NCBI RefSeq assembly: GCF_028736925.1
Contig: NZ_JAQZAT010000016.1
Span: forward strand, 1 to 64,000
DNA length: 64,000 nucleotides
Direction: 5' to 3'
Source: Flavivirga sp. 57AJ16
GTDB lineage: Bacteria; Bacteroidota; Bacteroidia; Flavobacteriales; Flavobacteriaceae
In this document: in pieces, positions 16,309 through 25,387 of the stretch
Numbering within the stretch: the stretch's first letter is position 1
Layout of the letters: every line of letters starts with the position of its first letter
Notes under the pieces: generated by a model
What the model was told of the DNA's origin: nothing
Databases searched by the model: none
What the model saw: only the letters and a program-made list of their open reading frames with translations
Translations under genes and position numbers: made by a program

Positions 16309-19059
16309 ATGCCGAATAATAAGACTAAAAAAGTACTATTACTAATTGTATGTTCTATTATAACGATTTCTTCTTTTTCACAAGAAGAGATTCAAGAACG
16401 TACATATAATTATACGTTAAGTTCAGTGGAAGGTCATAACGGAATGTATGACTGGAAAATGAAAAAAGCCGATGAATTGACTACGCGCTCTGAAGCTATT
16501 TCAACGCTTGAAGTAAGTACAAAAGATTGGATGCCGGCCATAGTTCCAGGAACCGTTTTAAATTCTCTTGTCTACAACGATGTATATCCAGAACCTTACT
16601 ATGGGTTGAATAACAAATTGGAGTCTCAGCTCATTCCGGATTTATACCATGCCGGCAGGGATTTTTATACCTATTGGTTTCGAACTGAATTTAATGCTGA
16701 CGAAAGCTTGTTTAAAGACCAGAAGGTTTGGATGCAGGTTGATGGTATTAATTATCGAGCTGAAATATGGTTAAACGGAAAGATGGTAGGTAATCTCTCG
16801 GGCATGTTTTTGCAAAAGCAACTTGAGATTACAGATTATTTAGTTTATGATCAGCAAAATGTACTTGCTGTAAAGGTTTATCCCGTGGATTCTCCGGGAA
16901 CGATCAAGCCTAAAGGCGGAAAATCTTTCGGAGCTGAAGGAGAATTCCAAAACGGAGGCAATGGTGAGATAGGTAGAAATATAACACAGTTAATGACTGT
17001 AGGTTGGGATTTCACTTTTCTGGATGGGATCAGGGATAGAAATACTGGTATATGGAAAGACATCAAGATTTTCACAACCGGAAAAACCATTTTAAATCAT
17101 CCCTTTGTAAAATCAGAACTGGCAAAACCTAATTATGATAGCTCCAAGCAAACGATTTCAGTAGAGGTGGCCTACCCTAATTATCTTCCCCAAAACAGGC
17201 GACAAAAAGTTAAAGTTATCGGAGAGATCAAAGGGGAAAATATCCATTTTGAAAAAGAGGTAGCTCTTTATAGGGAAGAAGTAAAGAAGGTAGTATTTAA
17301 CCCAGAAGAGTTCCCGCAACTAATCATAGCTAACCCTCGCTTGTGGTGGCCTGTAAATAAAGGAAAACAAGAATTATATGATCTGGTCTTAAAGACCGAA
17401 ATCGATGGAGTAGTGACCGATTCTATTCTTACACGCTTCGGCATACGGGAAATTACCTCAACTACAGACACTCCAGACCAATCCAGGACTTTCCATGTTA
17501 ACGGCAAACCTATGTTTATTAGAGGAACAAATTGGTTGCCTGAAAATATGCTTCGTACATCAAAGGAGCGAACTTATGCTCAATTAAGATACTCCGCGCA
17601 GTCCGGGATAAACCTCATTCGATTTTGGGGAGGTGGCATTACCGAATCTGATTATTTTTTCCAGTTGTGTGATGAACTGGGTATACTGGTTTGGCAGGAG
17701 TTCTGGATGACAGGCGACACCCAACATCCGCAAGACATGGGGTTATACCTGTCTAATGTTACGTCAACGGTAAAAAGAATACGCAACCATCCCAGCCTTG
17801 CTTATTATGTGTCGTCTAATGAAAGCACACAGATGCCCTATATCGAATCTCTGCTGAGTTTTTTAGATGGTACCAGAGGGTATCAAATGCAATCTGAAAC
17901 CGATGGAATTCATGATGGAAGCCCTTATAAGCAGGTAAATATTATGAATCATTATGAAAATACGGCCTCAGAACGAGGAAGCCGTATTGATGGGTTCAAT
18001 CCAGAATATGGAGCGCCTTGCCTTCCAACAGTAGAGTGCCTTCGAGAGATGATGGATGAAGAAGACCTTTGGCCCATAAACAAAGAAGTTTGGGATTATT
18101 TAGATGGTAATGGGTTTCACTTAATGACCTCTATGTATACCGAGATGACCAATGAATACGGTGTGTCTGGCAGCATTGATGAATTTGCGATGAAGGCTCA
18201 GTTTGTAGGAGCTATGAATTATAAGAGCATCTGGGAGGTCTGGAACTATAATAAACTTAATTATGGTGATCGATATGCTTCAGGGTTTCTATACTGGTAC
18301 CATAATTCTCCTATTCGGCAGGTATGTGGGCGTATGTGGGATTGGTCCTTAGAACCTACAGCTGCATTATACGCCGCGCAAAATGCTTGTGAGCCGTTGC
18401 ATCCCCAGTTTGACTATTTAAAAAATACAGTGTCAGTAGTTAATGACTACTACCGGTCTTTTGAAAATTATAGGGTGACAGCAGATGTGTATGATTTAAA
18501 TATGAATAAACTATTTACCAAATCTGAAACAATAGATTTATCGGAGGCTGCTGTGGCAAATGATATTTTTAAAATTGAGTTTCCTGCTAATACTACTTCC
18601 ATTCAATTTATTAAACTCAGGTTGTTTGATGCTCATAATAATCAGGTAGGAAGTAATTTTTATTGGCGATCAAGCAATACTTATAAAGGTCGAAATACAC
18701 TTACCGGGCCCGCTACAGCCGGATTTCAAGATATCAATAAACTGGATCAAACCACAATAGATGTTAACTATACCACTTCGGTCAAATCAGGCAAGCATTT
18801 CATCAATCTCGATTTAAAAAACACGGGAAAGACCCTTTCCTTTTTCACACAGATACAATGGTTGGATGACAAAGGGAAACCAGTAAGGCCCTCTTTTTAT
18901 TCCGATAATTTTATGAGTTTATTGCCAGGTGAGTCCCAATCTGTAACTATAGAAACAGCTGTTGATAAACTTTCTGAAGCATCATACTCCCTGGTTGTAA
19001 AGGGAATTAATATCAGTACCAAAAAATTCAAGATAAAACCTTGTGCAGATTGCTTTTGA
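16309..19059 (+). CDS. GH2 family exo-beta-glycosidase (beta-mannosidase / exo-beta-glucosaminidase type)
   Basis: The 916-residue secreted protein (signal ending ITISSFSQ) has the GH2 order: sugar-binding jelly roll (residues 60-240; VPGTVLNSL, FYTYWFRTEF, VDGINYRAEIWLNG), Ig-like domain (about 250-370), TIM barrel (about 380-680) and C-terminal beta domains. In the barrel I see FIRGTNWLPENML, NLIRFWGGGITESDYFFQLC, the probable acid/base Glu505 in YYVSSNES, and a probable nucleophile Glu616 in MTNEYGVSG. This layout is closest to the beta-mannosidase and exo-beta-D-glucosaminidase branches of GH2, not to beta-galactosidases. It heads an operon with GH130, an oxidoreductase and SusC/SusD, so a beta-mannoside or related substrate is inferred. 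The linkage specificity is not determined. Confidence 0.85.
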   Translation: MPNNKTKKVLLLIVCSIITISSFSQEEIQERTYNYTLSSVEGHNGMYDWKMKKADELTTRSEAISTLEVSTKDWMPAIVPGTVLNSLVYNDVYPEPYYGLNNKLESQLIPDLYHAGRDFYTYWFRTEFNADESLFKDQKVWMQVDGINYRAEIWLNGKMVGNLSGMFLQKQLEITDYLVYDQQNVLAVKVYPVDSPGTIKPKGGKSFGAEGEFQNGGNGEIGRNITQLMTVGWDFTFLDGIRDRNTGIWKDIKIFTTGKTILNHPFVKSELAKPNYDSSKQTISVEVAYPNYLPQNRRQKVKVIGEIKGENIHFEKEVALYREEVKKVVFNPEEFPQLIIANPRLWWPVNKGKQELYDLVLKTEIDGVVTDSILTRFGIREITSTTDTPDQSRTFHVNGKPMFIRGTNWLPENMLRTSKERTYAQLRYSAQSGINLIRFWGGGITESDYFFQLCDELGILVWQEFWMTGDTQHPQDMGLYLSNVTSTVKRIRNHPSLAYYVSSNESTQMPYIESLLSFLDGTRGYQMQSETDGIHDGSPYKQVNIMNHYENTASERGSRIDGFNPEYGAPCLPTVECLREMMDEEDLWPINKEVWDYLDGNGFHLMTSMYTEMTNEYGVSGSIDEFAMKAQFVGAMNYKSIWEVWNYNKLNYGDRYASGFLYWYHNSPIRQVCGRMWDWSLEPTAALYAAQNACEPLHPQFDYLKNTVSVVNDYYRSFENYRVTADVYDLNMNKLFTKSETIDLSEAAVANDIFKIEFPANTTSIQFIKLRLFDAHNNQVGSNFYWRSSNTYKGRNTLTGPATAGFQDINKLDQTTIDVNYTTSVKSGKHFINLDLKNTGKTLSFFTQIQWLDDKGKPVRPSFYSDNFMSLLPGESQSVTIETAVDKLSEASYSLVVKGINISTKKFKIKPCADCF

Positions 19060-19085
19060 TAAAATCAAACTAAGAATACAAGTAT

Positions 19086-20234
19086 ATGAAAAAGCAGATC
19101 ATTTCTATTATTGTTTTAATACTATTCTTACTCAGTGTTTCATGTAGCACAATGAAACAAACTAAAGAGGAGAAAAGTGATAGTATCCCCTCTTGGGCAC
19201 TGGGTGAATTTGTACGGCCTGATATAGATCATCCAGTCATTTCACCGGATCCTGCCAGTACGTTTTATTGCCCTATGAATCAGGCTGAAGTTAAATGGGA
19301 AGAGAGTGAGACCTTTAATCCAGGAGCGATCGCACATAATGGTAAAATAGTCGTTCTCTACCGGGCAGAAGACAATTCAGGGCAAGGTATAGGCAAACGT
19401 ACTTCACGTATAGGATATGCCGAAAGCAGTGATGGTATCAGTATGGAAAGAAGGGGAGAGCCGGTGCTTTTTCCTGCTAATGATGATTATGCAGATTTAG
19501 AATGGCCCGGAGGCTGCGAAGACCCAAGGGTTACCATGGCCGAAGACGGCCTGTACGTGATGCTCTACACCGCCTGGAACCGTAAATTGGCCCGTTTAGC
19601 CGTGGCTACTTCAAGGGACCTTATTCATTGGGAAAAGCATGGTTTAGCATTTGAAAAAGCTTACAACGGGCGGTTTAAAAATCTGTTCTGTAAATCAGCC
19701 TCTATGCTAACAGCCATTAAGGATGACAAAATACGAATTCAAAAATTCAACGGCCAATACTTCATGTACTGGGGTGAACATGCAATCTACGCGGCTACTT
19801 CTAAGGATCTGATCAACTGGGAGCCCGTATTAGATGACAATCAGGAGCTCAAGGTAATAGCGAAACCTCGTAAAGGCTTTTTTGATAGCATCTTTACAGA
19901 ATGTGGCCCCCCTGCCTTAATCACTGATAACGGAATTGTTTTACTGTATAATGGTAAGAATGCGCGAACCGATGGTAACGGGGACCCTAACTATCCTTCG
20001 GGCGCTTATTGTTCCGGTCAACTGTTGATGGATGCCCGCGATCCCCTCAAAGTATTGGACCGTTTAGATAAACCGTTTTTCTATCCGGAAGCACCTTATG
20101 AAAAAAGCGGGCAATATGCTCAGGGTACCGTATTCATTCAGGGCTTGGCTTATTTAAATAATACACTGTATCTCTATTACGGTTGTGCCGATTCTAAAGT
20201 TGGGGTCGCTATGTGCCGCTATAAGAATAAATAA
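19086..20234 (+). CDS. GH130 family beta-mannoside hydrolase or phosphorylase (lipoprotein)
   Basis: The 382-residue protein begins with a lipobox signal (LILFLLSVSC, Cys20). The rest is a five-bladed beta-propeller of GH130, with FNPGAIAHNGKIVVLYRAED, WPGGCEDPRV, MLYTAWNRKLARLAVATSRD and the late block FTECGPPALI. GH130 acts on beta-mannosides, either as phosphorylases or, in some subgroups, as beta-1,2-mannosidases. The lipid anchor places this enzyme outside the cytoplasm, where phosphate-dependent cleavage is less likely; that favours hydrolysis but does not prove it. It starts 26 bases after the GH2 gene and is followed 14 bases later by the FAD oxidoreductase, so co-transcription is likely. 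Confidence 0.85.
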   Translation: MKKQIISIIVLILFLLSVSCSTMKQTKEEKSDSIPSWALGEFVRPDIDHPVISPDPASTFYCPMNQAEVKWEESETFNPGAIAHNGKIVVLYRAEDNSGQGIGKRTSRIGYAESSDGISMERRGEPVLFPANDDYADLEWPGGCEDPRVTMAEDGLYVMLYTAWNRKLARLAVATSRDLIHWEKHGLAFEKAYNGRFKNLFCKSASMLTAIKDDKIRIQKFNGQYFMYWGEHAIYAATSKDLINWEPVLDDNQELKVIAKPRKGFFDSIFTECGPPALITDNGIVLLYNGKNARTDGNGDPNYPSGAYCSGQLLMDARDPLKVLDRLDKPFFYPEAPYEKSGQYAQGTVFIQGLAYLNNTLYLYYGCADSKVGVAMCRYKNK

Positions 20235-20248
20235 AAAAATAAATCTAA

Positions 20249-22102
20249 TTGAAGAAGATAGTCAGTCCTATAATCATCTTAATCCTTTGTGTGAACAAAC
20301 TGTTTGCATACGAGTATGATGTTGTTATTGTGGGGGGAACACCTGCTGGAATAACCGCAGCAATTGCAGCAGCCCGGGAAGGGAAGGATTGTCTTATTTT
20401 AGAACGAACGCCATATATAGGAGGGCTTCCGGTAAATGGACTGGGTGCAACTGATATCGCAACAAGAGATGCTACTACCGGTTTGTTTAAGCAATTTGTT
20501 AGCTTGAATAAAGAATACTATAAAGCTCAATTTGGTATTGATTCCCCACAGGCAAAACAAAGTAGTGATGGCTACCATTTTGAGCCGCATGTGGCTGCTG
20601 CATCATTTGATAAAATGATAGGGATGGCCGGGCCAGGTAAGATAGAGGTTTTAGTACTTAGACAATTTGATTCTGCACCCAAATATGTAAACAAAGAAGG
20701 GAATACAATTCAATCCATTCGAATACTTAACAGACAAACCGGACAAGAGGAGTATTATAGTGCTAAAGTATTCATTGATGCAACTTATGAAGGTGATCTT
20801 GGCGCTGCTGCGGGTGTCCCCTATCGGTTAGGGAGAGAAGGAATCGATGAATTTAAAGAACCTTGTGCGGGTAAAATTTACCGTTGGTGGAAACTTGGAC
20901 CTGATGAAGAAGGAACTACCTATCAAGGTGATAATGCCATACAGGCATATAATTACCGTTTATGCCTGACCAACAACCCTAATAACCGTTTGCCAGTGGT
21001 TAAACCAGAAGCTTATGACAGGGAAGAATTTGTGTCACTAATTGAAGATGTGCTTAGCGGACGGAACACCGATATCCGTTTCAGTCAGGTTGATAGTGCC
21101 CAAATACAAGCAAATAGAAGAAAAATTCTTGCAGGGGAGAAAACTGCCATTCCCGGAGACCCTTGGGGTATTTGGAAACTTTGCAGCATGACCTCCTTGC
21201 CAAACAGAAAGGTAGATGCCAATAATCAGCACCTTGCCTTAATATCTACAGATCTTCCCGAAGAAAACTGGCCTTGGCCCACATCGGGGTGGGCATGGCG
21301 CGATCAATATGCTAAGCGACTTAAGTCATATACGTTAGGGTTATTGTGGTTTGCTCAAAATGATAAAGCCCTTCCTGAACATTTTCGGGAGGCATGTAAA
21401 TCATGGGGCTTTGCTAAAGATGAGTATCAGGATAATCATGGATTTCCACGTCAGGTTTATGTGCGTGAAGGTAGGCGCCTTGAAGGAGTACACCTCTTTA
21501 CAGCACATGATGCGTTACCTGTAAATGAAGGAGGTCGGCCACCCATTTATAAGACATCAGTCACTGCCAGCCACTATGCGCTTGATTCGCACGCGGTACG
21601 TAAGCGTGAGCTGGGACGTGTACACCTAGATGGTTTTTTTAGTCATTTTTCTGCCCCTTATACCGTTCCTTATGAAGTGATGGTGCCAAAATTTATAAAC
21701 AATTTGTTATTTCCCGTGGCAGTTTCTGGGAGTCACGTGGGGTTTTCAACCTTGCGGATGGAACCCTGTTGGATGGCTCTAGGTGAAGCGGCAGGTATTG
21801 CAGCAGCTTTGATTGTTGATAATGGGGTGACCGTAAGGGAAATTTCAATAAGTACACTTCAGAACACTCTACTCAATAATGATGCTACATTAATCTATTT
21901 CAAAGATCTCAAAACTACAGATGCCGAATTTAAGGAGGTACAAAAATTAGCCCTGCGTGGTTTTTTTACCGAATGGGAGGCTTCTCTTGATGAAGACTTA
22001 GATGAAAATACAAGCCGCTTGTGGAATAATTTAATCAATAAATCTATACCGTATAAAGGAAAAACAAAAAGGGAAATAATTGAAAAATTTATAAAACAAT
22101 GA
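20249..22102 (+). CDS. FAD-dependent oxidoreductase (FAD_oxidored type) with TTG start
   Basis: The protein (617 residues) starts with a short signal-like segment ending NKLFAYE and then an FAD-binding Rossmann motif (YDVVIVGGTPAGITAAIAAA, with LILERTPYIGGLPVNGLG after it). Later landmarks are ATYEGDLGAAAGVPYRLGRE, PRQVYVREGRRLEG and SGSHVGFSTLRMEPCWMALG, all characteristic of the FAD-dependent oxidoreductases common in Bacteroidota glycan loci. The only start that includes the whole motif and the signal is TTG at 20249, 14 bases after the GH130 stop. Its reaction is not known; oxidation or epimerisation of a sugar at the cell envelope is a guess. It sits in the GH2-GH130-SusC/D operon. Confidence 0.85.
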   Translation: MKKIVSPIIILILCVNKLFAYEYDVVIVGGTPAGITAAIAAAREGKDCLILERTPYIGGLPVNGLGATDIATRDATTGLFKQFVSLNKEYYKAQFGIDSPQAKQSSDGYHFEPHVAAASFDKMIGMAGPGKIEVLVLRQFDSAPKYVNKEGNTIQSIRILNRQTGQEEYYSAKVFIDATYEGDLGAAAGVPYRLGREGIDEFKEPCAGKIYRWWKLGPDEEGTTYQGDNAIQAYNYRLCLTNNPNNRLPVVKPEAYDREEFVSLIEDVLSGRNTDIRFSQVDSAQIQANRRKILAGEKTAIPGDPWGIWKLCSMTSLPNRKVDANNQHLALISTDLPEENWPWPTSGWAWRDQYAKRLKSYTLGLLWFAQNDKALPEHFREACKSWGFAKDEYQDNHGFPRQVYVREGRRLEGVHLFTAHDALPVNEGGRPPIYKTSVTASHYALDSHAVRKRELGRVHLDGFFSHFSAPYTVPYEVMVPKFINNLLFPVAVSGSHVGFSTLRMEPCWMALGEAAGIAAALIVDNGVTVREISISTLQNTLLNNDATLIYFKDLKTTDAEFKEVQKLALRGFFTEWEASLDEDLDENTSRLWNNLINKSIPYKGKTKREIIEKFIKQ

Positions 22103-22152
22103 ATGCCAAATTGAAAACTAAATATGATTACTAAACTTAAATTTAAATAAAT

Positions 22153-25100
22153 ATGATTTCAAAAACTACGTATTATATACTGATTTGGTTCAGTATTATG
22201 ATGTGTGTGACTGCTAATGCACAAAATGATAATAAGGAAATTTCAGGTGTGATTTTAGATGTAAATAATGTGCCTATAGTTGGTGCAACTATTTTAATAA
22301 AAAACACTAATCAAGGCACCGTGACCAATTTTGATGGAGAATTTAATATACAAGCTCCAGAGAATGAAATACTTGTGATATCTTATATTGGATATCTTAC
22401 TCAGGAAGTGAAAATTACTGATCAATCAAATTATAATATAATCTTAAAAGAGGATTCTTTTGAATTAAATGAGATTGTAGTGATTGGATATGGATCCATG
22501 AAGAAAAAAGAACTTACGGGAGCAATTACACAGATTACTCCTGATAATATTGTCAATGAGAATCCCAATACCGTTCAGGATATTTTAAGGGGAACTCCCG
22601 GAGTGCAAGTAGGTTTTAGCAATTCTGCAAAAGGGGGAGGAGGTATACAGATTCGGGGACAGCGTTCTGTTTATACCGCAGGAAACCATAACAGTCCCTT
22701 GTTAGTTCTTGATGGGATGATATTTTATGGTGAACTATCAGAAATCAACCCCGATGATATAGAGCAAATTGATATTCTAAAAGATGCTTCCGCGGCAGCC
22801 GTGTATGGAGCGAAGGCGGCTAATGGTGTCATTATTATTACCACAAAAAAAGGTAAGAAGGGGAAACCAAGTATCAATTTAAGTTTGAATACAGGCGTTT
22901 CACAGGTAACGTCCCTCAGGGATAGGTGGGGTCCTGATGATTATTTACGTCATCGTCAAGATTGGTTTGAAACCTCCACTTATGGGGTAAATTACCTGAC
23001 TGAAGGTTATGAGGCCTATCAAGTTGGCCAGATGGCTTCTAAACCGGGATATTATACAAACCCAAACAATCTTCCAGCCGATGTAGCTTTGGAAGACTGG
23101 CGAGCTTATACTCAAAATTCAGGAGATGAATCCGATTTAAGTATCTGGGCTCAAAGGCTTGGCATCAGAGGGAATGTCCTGGAGAACTTATTAGAAGGAA
23201 AAACAGTTGACTGGAAAGACCATGCTTTTAGAACAGGCTTCAATCAGGATTATAATGTAAGTGTAAGTGGAGCCGGAGATAATGCAGATTACTATTTCTC
23301 CATGGGTTATTTAAGTAATGAAGGCGTTGTAAGAACAGATAATTACAGTGCGATACGAAGTAATTTAAAAGTGAATTTAGATGTTACAGACTGGTTACAG
23401 ATTGGGGCTAATGTGAATTTTCAGGACAGATCAGATGATAATATTGGTTTGAATGTAGGGTCTACCTTAAATAATAGTCCATTTGCTGATTACGCTGATG
23501 AAAATGGTAACCCGGTTCAATATCCTTTTGATGATAACTACAGCAGAAGAGGGTATAACTTTGATTTTGAAAGAGAATATGCCCAACAGGAAAGTGGTTA
23601 CACTACGCTTAATAGCATTTTCAATGTTAAGGTCAAATTGCCCCTCGATATTACATATACATTTAATGCTTCACCTCGATATCAGTTCTATTACAACCGA
23701 AAGTTTACTTCAGCAGATTTACCCTTTTCAAACCCCAAAGACCGAGGTGTAGACAGAAATCAGGCAAAACGTTTCAACTGGTCGTTGAACAATACTATAG
23801 AATGGGATCATATTTTTAACAAAAAACACCATTTCATTCTAACACTCGTGCAAGAAGCAGAAGAGCTTCAGTATTGGAGTGATGATATCTATGCACGTAA
23901 TATACAGCCTTCGGATGCTTTGGGGTTTCATAATACACAAAATGGTACAAAGGAAGATAGTTCGTTTTATTCTTCCGATAGCTACCAGACAGCAGATGCA
24001 CTATTGGCACGCTTATTTTATTCTTTTGATAATCGTTATTTGATTACCGGCTCTATACGTAGAGATGGTTATTCTGCTTTTGGATCATCTAATCCACATG
24101 CTATTTTTCCTTCTGTATCTCTGGCATGGACATTTACCAATGAAAAGTTTTATAATTGGAATCGTATTATGAATTATGGGAAATTACGCCTTTCGTATGG
24201 TAAAAATGGAAACCGTTCATTAAGCAGCCCATATTTAGCATTAGCAAATTTATCTTCCGGTGCCGGTAAAATGCAGGGGTATTTAAACGGTAGCGGGGAT
24301 GAAGAACTTTATCGTTATTTAATAGTTGATCGTATGGCAAATCCTGGCTTGCAATGGGAAAAGACAGTTTCATGGAACGCTGGGCTTGATTTTGGCTTTT
24401 TAGATGGGCGTATAGGAGGGAGCCTAGAGTTATATTATGCAGAAACTCAAGATATGATTATGTCGCAACGATTGCCTGAGTTCACGGGATTCTCAGATAT
24501 TACAACAAACTTAGGGCAGGTAAATAATTCTGGTATTGAATTTACACTGAATACTAAAAATATTGCTAAAGAAGATTTTCAATGGAATACTACTTTAGGC
24601 TTTTTCTATAATAAAAATGAAATTAAGCACCTGTATTACGAATATGAAAATGGAGAAGAGGTAGATGATATCAGCAATGGTTGGTTTATTGGAGAGCCTA
24701 TAAGCGCAATTTGGGATTATAAAGTAACCGGTATCTGGCAAAAAGATGAAGTGGACGCAGCAGCAGAGTTTGGACAAAAACCGGGAGACCCTAAGGTTGC
24801 TAATGTGTACACAGAAGATGATATCATAAATAATGATGGCTCTGTAACGCCGGTGTATAACAATAACGATAAAGTAATCCTTGGTCAGTCTGCACCCCCT
24901 ATTAATTGGTCATTGCGTAATGATTTTACATTCTGGAAAAATTTGACATTCTCGTTTAATATGTATTCGTATATGGGACATAAAAGTTTAAATAATGTAT
25001 ACCTTAATGATGATGATCATGGGTCTAATATGTCGCTCGGTTTTATAAACCTGCCAGAAAAAGAATATTGGACTGTTAATAATCCTTCCAATACTTACGG

Positions 25101-25359
25101 GCGTATAGGTGCCGTAGGCCCTACCGGCGCACAGGCACCAGGTCGACTTATTGATCGTTCCTTTATACGTTTGGAAAATATAACTGTTGGGTATTCATTC
25201 CCAAAAAGAATAATTAATAAATATAATTTAGAGCGTCTTAAGGTTTATGCTGCTTTACGAAACGTGGCTACCTGGGAAAAGGAATGGGAGTATGGAGATC
25301 CGGAAATTGGTTCATTTGCGCCTCGCATAGGTACTTTGGGATTGAATATTACTTTTTAA
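22153..25359 (+). CDS. SusC/RagA-family TonB-linked outer-membrane transporter
   Basis: The 1068-residue protein has a signal peptide ending VTANAQ (about residue 24), a carboxypeptidase-regulatory-like domain (ISGVILDVNNVPIVGATILI through TNFDGEFNI), the TonB-box-like EIVVIGYGSMKKKE and a plug with LDGMIFYGEL and DASAAAVYGAKAANGVIIIT. A long barrel ends GLNITF. It is the uptake channel of the locus headed by the GH2 gene and is followed 28 bases later by its SusD partner. Its N-terminal domain is clearly different from the other two SusC proteins in the window, so it is not a recent copy. Confidence 0.95.
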   Translation: MISKTTYYILIWFSIMMCVTANAQNDNKEISGVILDVNNVPIVGATILIKNTNQGTVTNFDGEFNIQAPENEILVISYIGYLTQEVKITDQSNYNIILKEDSFELNEIVVIGYGSMKKKELTGAITQITPDNIVNENPNTVQDILRGTPGVQVGFSNSAKGGGGIQIRGQRSVYTAGNHNSPLLVLDGMIFYGELSEINPDDIEQIDILKDASAAAVYGAKAANGVIIITTKKGKKGKPSINLSLNTGVSQVTSLRDRWGPDDYLRHRQDWFETSTYGVNYLTEGYEAYQVGQMASKPGYYTNPNNLPADVALEDWRAYTQNSGDESDLSIWAQRLGIRGNVLENLLEGKTVDWKDHAFRTGFNQDYNVSVSGAGDNADYYFSMGYLSNEGVVRTDNYSAIRSNLKVNLDVTDWLQIGANVNFQDRSDDNIGLNVGSTLNNSPFADYADENGNPVQYPFDDNYSRRGYNFDFEREYAQQESGYTTLNSIFNVKVKLPLDITYTFNASPRYQFYYNRKFTSADLPFSNPKDRGVDRNQAKRFNWSLNNTIEWDHIFNKKHHFILTLVQEAEELQYWSDDIYARNIQPSDALGFHNTQNGTKEDSSFYSSDSYQTADALLARLFYSFDNRYLITGSIRRDGYSAFGSSNPHAIFPSVSLAWTFTNEKFYNWNRIMNYGKLRLSYGKNGNRSLSSPYLALANLSSGAGKMQGYLNGSGDEELYRYLIVDRMANPGLQWEKTVSWNAGLDFGFLDGRIGGSLELYYAETQDMIMSQRLPEFTGFSDITTNLGQVNNSGIEFTLNTKNIAKEDFQWNTTLGFFYNKNEIKHLYYEYENGEEVDDISNGWFIGEPISAIWDYKVTGIWQKDEVDAAAEFGQKPGDPKVANVYTEDDIINNDGSVTPVYNNNDKVILGQSAPPINWSLRNDFTFWKNLTFSFNMYSYMGHKSLNNVYLNDDDHGSNMSLGFINLPEKEYWTVNNPSNTYGRIGAVGPTGAQAPGRLIDRSFIRLENITVGYSFPKRIINKYNLERLKVYAALRNVATWEKEWEYGDPEIGSFAPRIGTLGLNITF

Positions 25360-25387
25360 AACCTAATATAAAATAAGATAATATAGT

